Shown in pieces: positions 62,830-64,000 of a DNA stretch of 64,000 bases (positions within the stretch are counted from its first letter, which is position 1; each line of letters begins with the position of its first letter). Origin of the DNA: an uncultured Lachnospiraceae bacterium (lineage in GTDB: Bacteria; Bacillota; Clostridia; Lachnospirales; Lachnospiraceae); the NCBI GenBank assembly GCA_910578845.1, contig CAJTSL010000012.1:1-64000 (forward strand), given 5' to 3'. The notes beneath the pieces were generated by a model. The model searched no databases and was not told the origin of the DNA. It was given only the letters and a program-made list of their open reading frames with translations. The translations under genes were made by a program, and so were the position numbers.

Positions 62830-63213
62830 ATGGTACAACAAATATCAGACGCCGAACTTGAAATTATGAAAGTAGTCTGGGCAAATGGTGGGGAGCCGAC
62901 ATTTTTCGCCTATCTAACGGATGAGCTATCAGCCCGGGGGAAACCGTGGCAGAAGAATACGCTCATTACGTTATTGAACCGGCTTGTGAACAAAGGATAT
63001 TTGAAAGCGAAGAAAATGGGACGTTGCAATGAATATACGCCGCTTGTCTCGGAAACCGAATATCAGACGGCACAGACGAAGAACTTTTTAGATAAAATCT
63101 ATGAAGGGAATGTAAAAGGCCTGGTTTCCAATCTGATCATGGGAGATTTGTTAGCGGAAGGGGAGTATGAGGAATTGCGGCAAATATTGGAGAAGGGGCG
63201 GGAGAAAGAATGA
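62830..63213 (+). CDS. blaI: BlaI/MecI/CopY family repressor
   Basis: 127-residue winged-helix repressor: ISDAELEIMKVVWANGGEPTFF, then KNTLITLLNRLVNKGYLKAKKMG (recognition helix and wing), and a helical dimerisation tail that in this family is cleaved on signalling. ATG 62830 is preferred to ATG 62824 because AGGAGGGA (62817-62823) needs spacing. It overlaps the sensor gene by ATGA. The target includes its own promoter; whether a beta-lactamase is controlled cannot be seen here. Confidence 0.9.
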   Translation: MVQQISDAELEIMKVVWANGGEPTFFAYLTDELSARGKPWQKNTLITLLNRLVNKGYLKAKKMGRCNEYTPLVSETEYQTAQTKNFLDKIYEGNVKGLVSNLIMGDLLAEGEYEELRQILEKGREKE

Positions 63214-64000
63214 ACGTAGCTATGAAAATAGTATTGTCAATGTCAGCGTCAGCGTCCTTGCTTATTCTGGCTTTGCTGACAGGAAAGCGTTTTTTGAAGG
63301 ATAAGGTCAGCAGGCAATGGCAGTATTATATATGGTTGATTGTCATTGTGAGATTATTATTGCCTTTTGCACCAGAAATAAATGTCATGGACAGTGTCCG
63401 ACAGACAGTGGAAAGAATACAGCATACGCCAGATAATGTCCCGGATCGTGTTCATTTTGGCGCGCCTGTTGTAAGCCAGGAGACAGATGATCAGAAAGAG
63501 GGGGCGTTTACGGAGACTACATTAGCAGATACGGCTTGTCAGGATATTTTTTCCTTACTGAGAGAATATACTTGGTTCATTTGGCTGTTGATCGCGCTTG
63601 GCATGTTGATGCGAAAGATAACGGCTTACCAGAGTTTCATACGGTATGTCAATGCTGGCGCGACGGCTGTTGCCGATACCGGGATTCTAGACAGGCTTGC
63701 TGAGATGGAGAAGCAGGTGGGCGTGAAGAGGCCGATAGAGATTAGCGTTAATCCGTTGATAGCGTCCCCAATGCTAATTGGCATTAGGCATCCATGCATT
63801 GTGTTGCCAAGCGTGAATATCTCAGAGAAAGAATTTTATTATATCATGCTACATGAACTGATGCATTATAAAAGATGGGACATATGGTATAAATGGCTGG
63901 TACAGTTTGCGCTCTGCCTGCATTGGTATAATCCTCTTGTATATTTGATGAGCCGGGAGATTACCAAAGCATGTGAGTTTTCCTGCGATGAAGCAGTCCT
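63210..64000 (+). CDS. blaR1: BlaR1/M56 family sensor metallopeptidase (partial, cut by window end)
   Basis: Only the first 263 codons are inside the window. Helices at about 5-25, 38-55 and 105-122 flank an extracytoplasmic loop and a cytoplasmic loop with the zinc protease motif HELMHYKRWD (His215, Glu216, His219). The downstream SREITKACEFSCDEAV segment supplies the third ligand Glu. The start overlaps the stop codon of blaI. On ligand binding the protease is expected to inactivate BlaI. The sensor domain lies beyond the window. Confidence 0.88.
   Translation, partial: MNVAMKIVLSMSASASLLILALLTGKRFLKDKVSRQWQYYIWLIVIVRLLLPFAPEINVMDSVRQTVERIQHTPDNVPDRVHFGAPVVSQETDDQKEGAFTETTLADTACQDIFSLLREYTWFIWLLIALGMLMRKITAYQSFIRYVNAGATAVADTGILDRLAEMEKQVGVKRPIEISVNPLIASPMLIGIRHPCIVLPSVNISEKEFYYIMLHELMHYKRWDIWYKWLVQFALCLHWYNPLVYLMSREITKACEFSCDEAV

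Noticed and set aside
62678..62869. Short plus-strand frame before blaI
   Set aside because: It starts within the purine terminator and runs through the blaI promoter and start codon; no ribosome site or family resemblance.

Overview
The window looks like a chromosomal segment of a Gram-positive anaerobe of the Lachnospiraceae/Clostridiales type. Supporting signs are two T-box leaders (trp and aspS-gatCAB), a glnA gene paired with an ANTAR antiterminator, LL-diaminopimelate aminotransferase, YesMN-type two-component sugar regulation, a PTS-EIIC/EAL fusion, an IMP cyclohydrolase plus stand-alone AICAR transformylase instead of bifunctional PurH, strong AGGAGG-type ribosome sites and lipoprotein signals. 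I see no rRNA, tRNA, CRISPR array, transposase or clear prophage.

Layout. 0-5.6 kb: glutamine-dependent NAD synthetase, a small membrane protein, and a family 2 glycosidase whose N-terminal domain carries an 18-bp tandem repeat array. 5.6-11 kb: MATE exporter divergent from an AraC regulator, a poorly coding stretch with an orphan BECR/LPD3-like gene, a second AraC regulator and a TetR regulator with a clear promoter/operator. 11-14.6 kb: ABC exporter (large FtsX permease plus ATPase). 14.9-23.5 kb: a sugar-utilisation operon (YesN response regulator, YesM kinase, binding lipoprotein, two permeases, an unrecognised 640-residue protein). 23.6-27 kb: an orphan ABC ATPase, then TetR plus ABC ATPase plus FtsX permease. 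27-29.3 kb: glnA with a terminator-bearing leader and a NitR-like ANTAR gene. 29.4-34 kb: a beta-helix protein, then a frameshifted PTS-EIIC/EAL gene behind an A/G-rich tandem array. 34-36.4 kb: trpBA (minus strand) behind a Trp T-box. 36.4-41.2 kb: GH115 enzyme, a decayed transglutaminase, a MORN-repeat lipoprotein, an acetyltransferase. 41.5-51.3 kb: lipoprotein, dapF, dapL, sigma/anti-sigma pair, PHP phosphoesterase, VWA lipoprotein, small membrane protein, CPBP protease, DUF3795 protein. 51.5-57.3 kb: T-box, aspS, gatC, gatA, gatB, which together fit tRNA-dependent amidation of Asp-tRNA(Asn) and Glu-tRNA(Gln). 57.4-62.7 kb: two membrane-anchored proteins of unknown role, guaB, IMP cyclohydrolase, AICAR transformylase. 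62.7-64 kb: BlaI/BlaR1 pair, the latter cut by the window end.

Three patterns are not explained by the genes. First, a dispersed palindromic repeat (arms TTAGGYGATTGCGAAACT / AGTTTCGCAATCRCCTAA) lies in the leaders of about nine otherwise unrelated transcription units, usually 20-90 bp before the start codon. Second, short tandem repeats with periods of 15-27 bp occur at about eight places, both inside coding regions (always in frame, often hexapeptides) and between genes. Third, a 94-bp tandemly duplicated double-hairpin module sits between the T-box terminator and aspS. I regard the aspS leader module and the frameshifted EIIC/EAL gene as the most rewarding to follow up. No complete novel multi-gene defence or biosynthetic system is evident.
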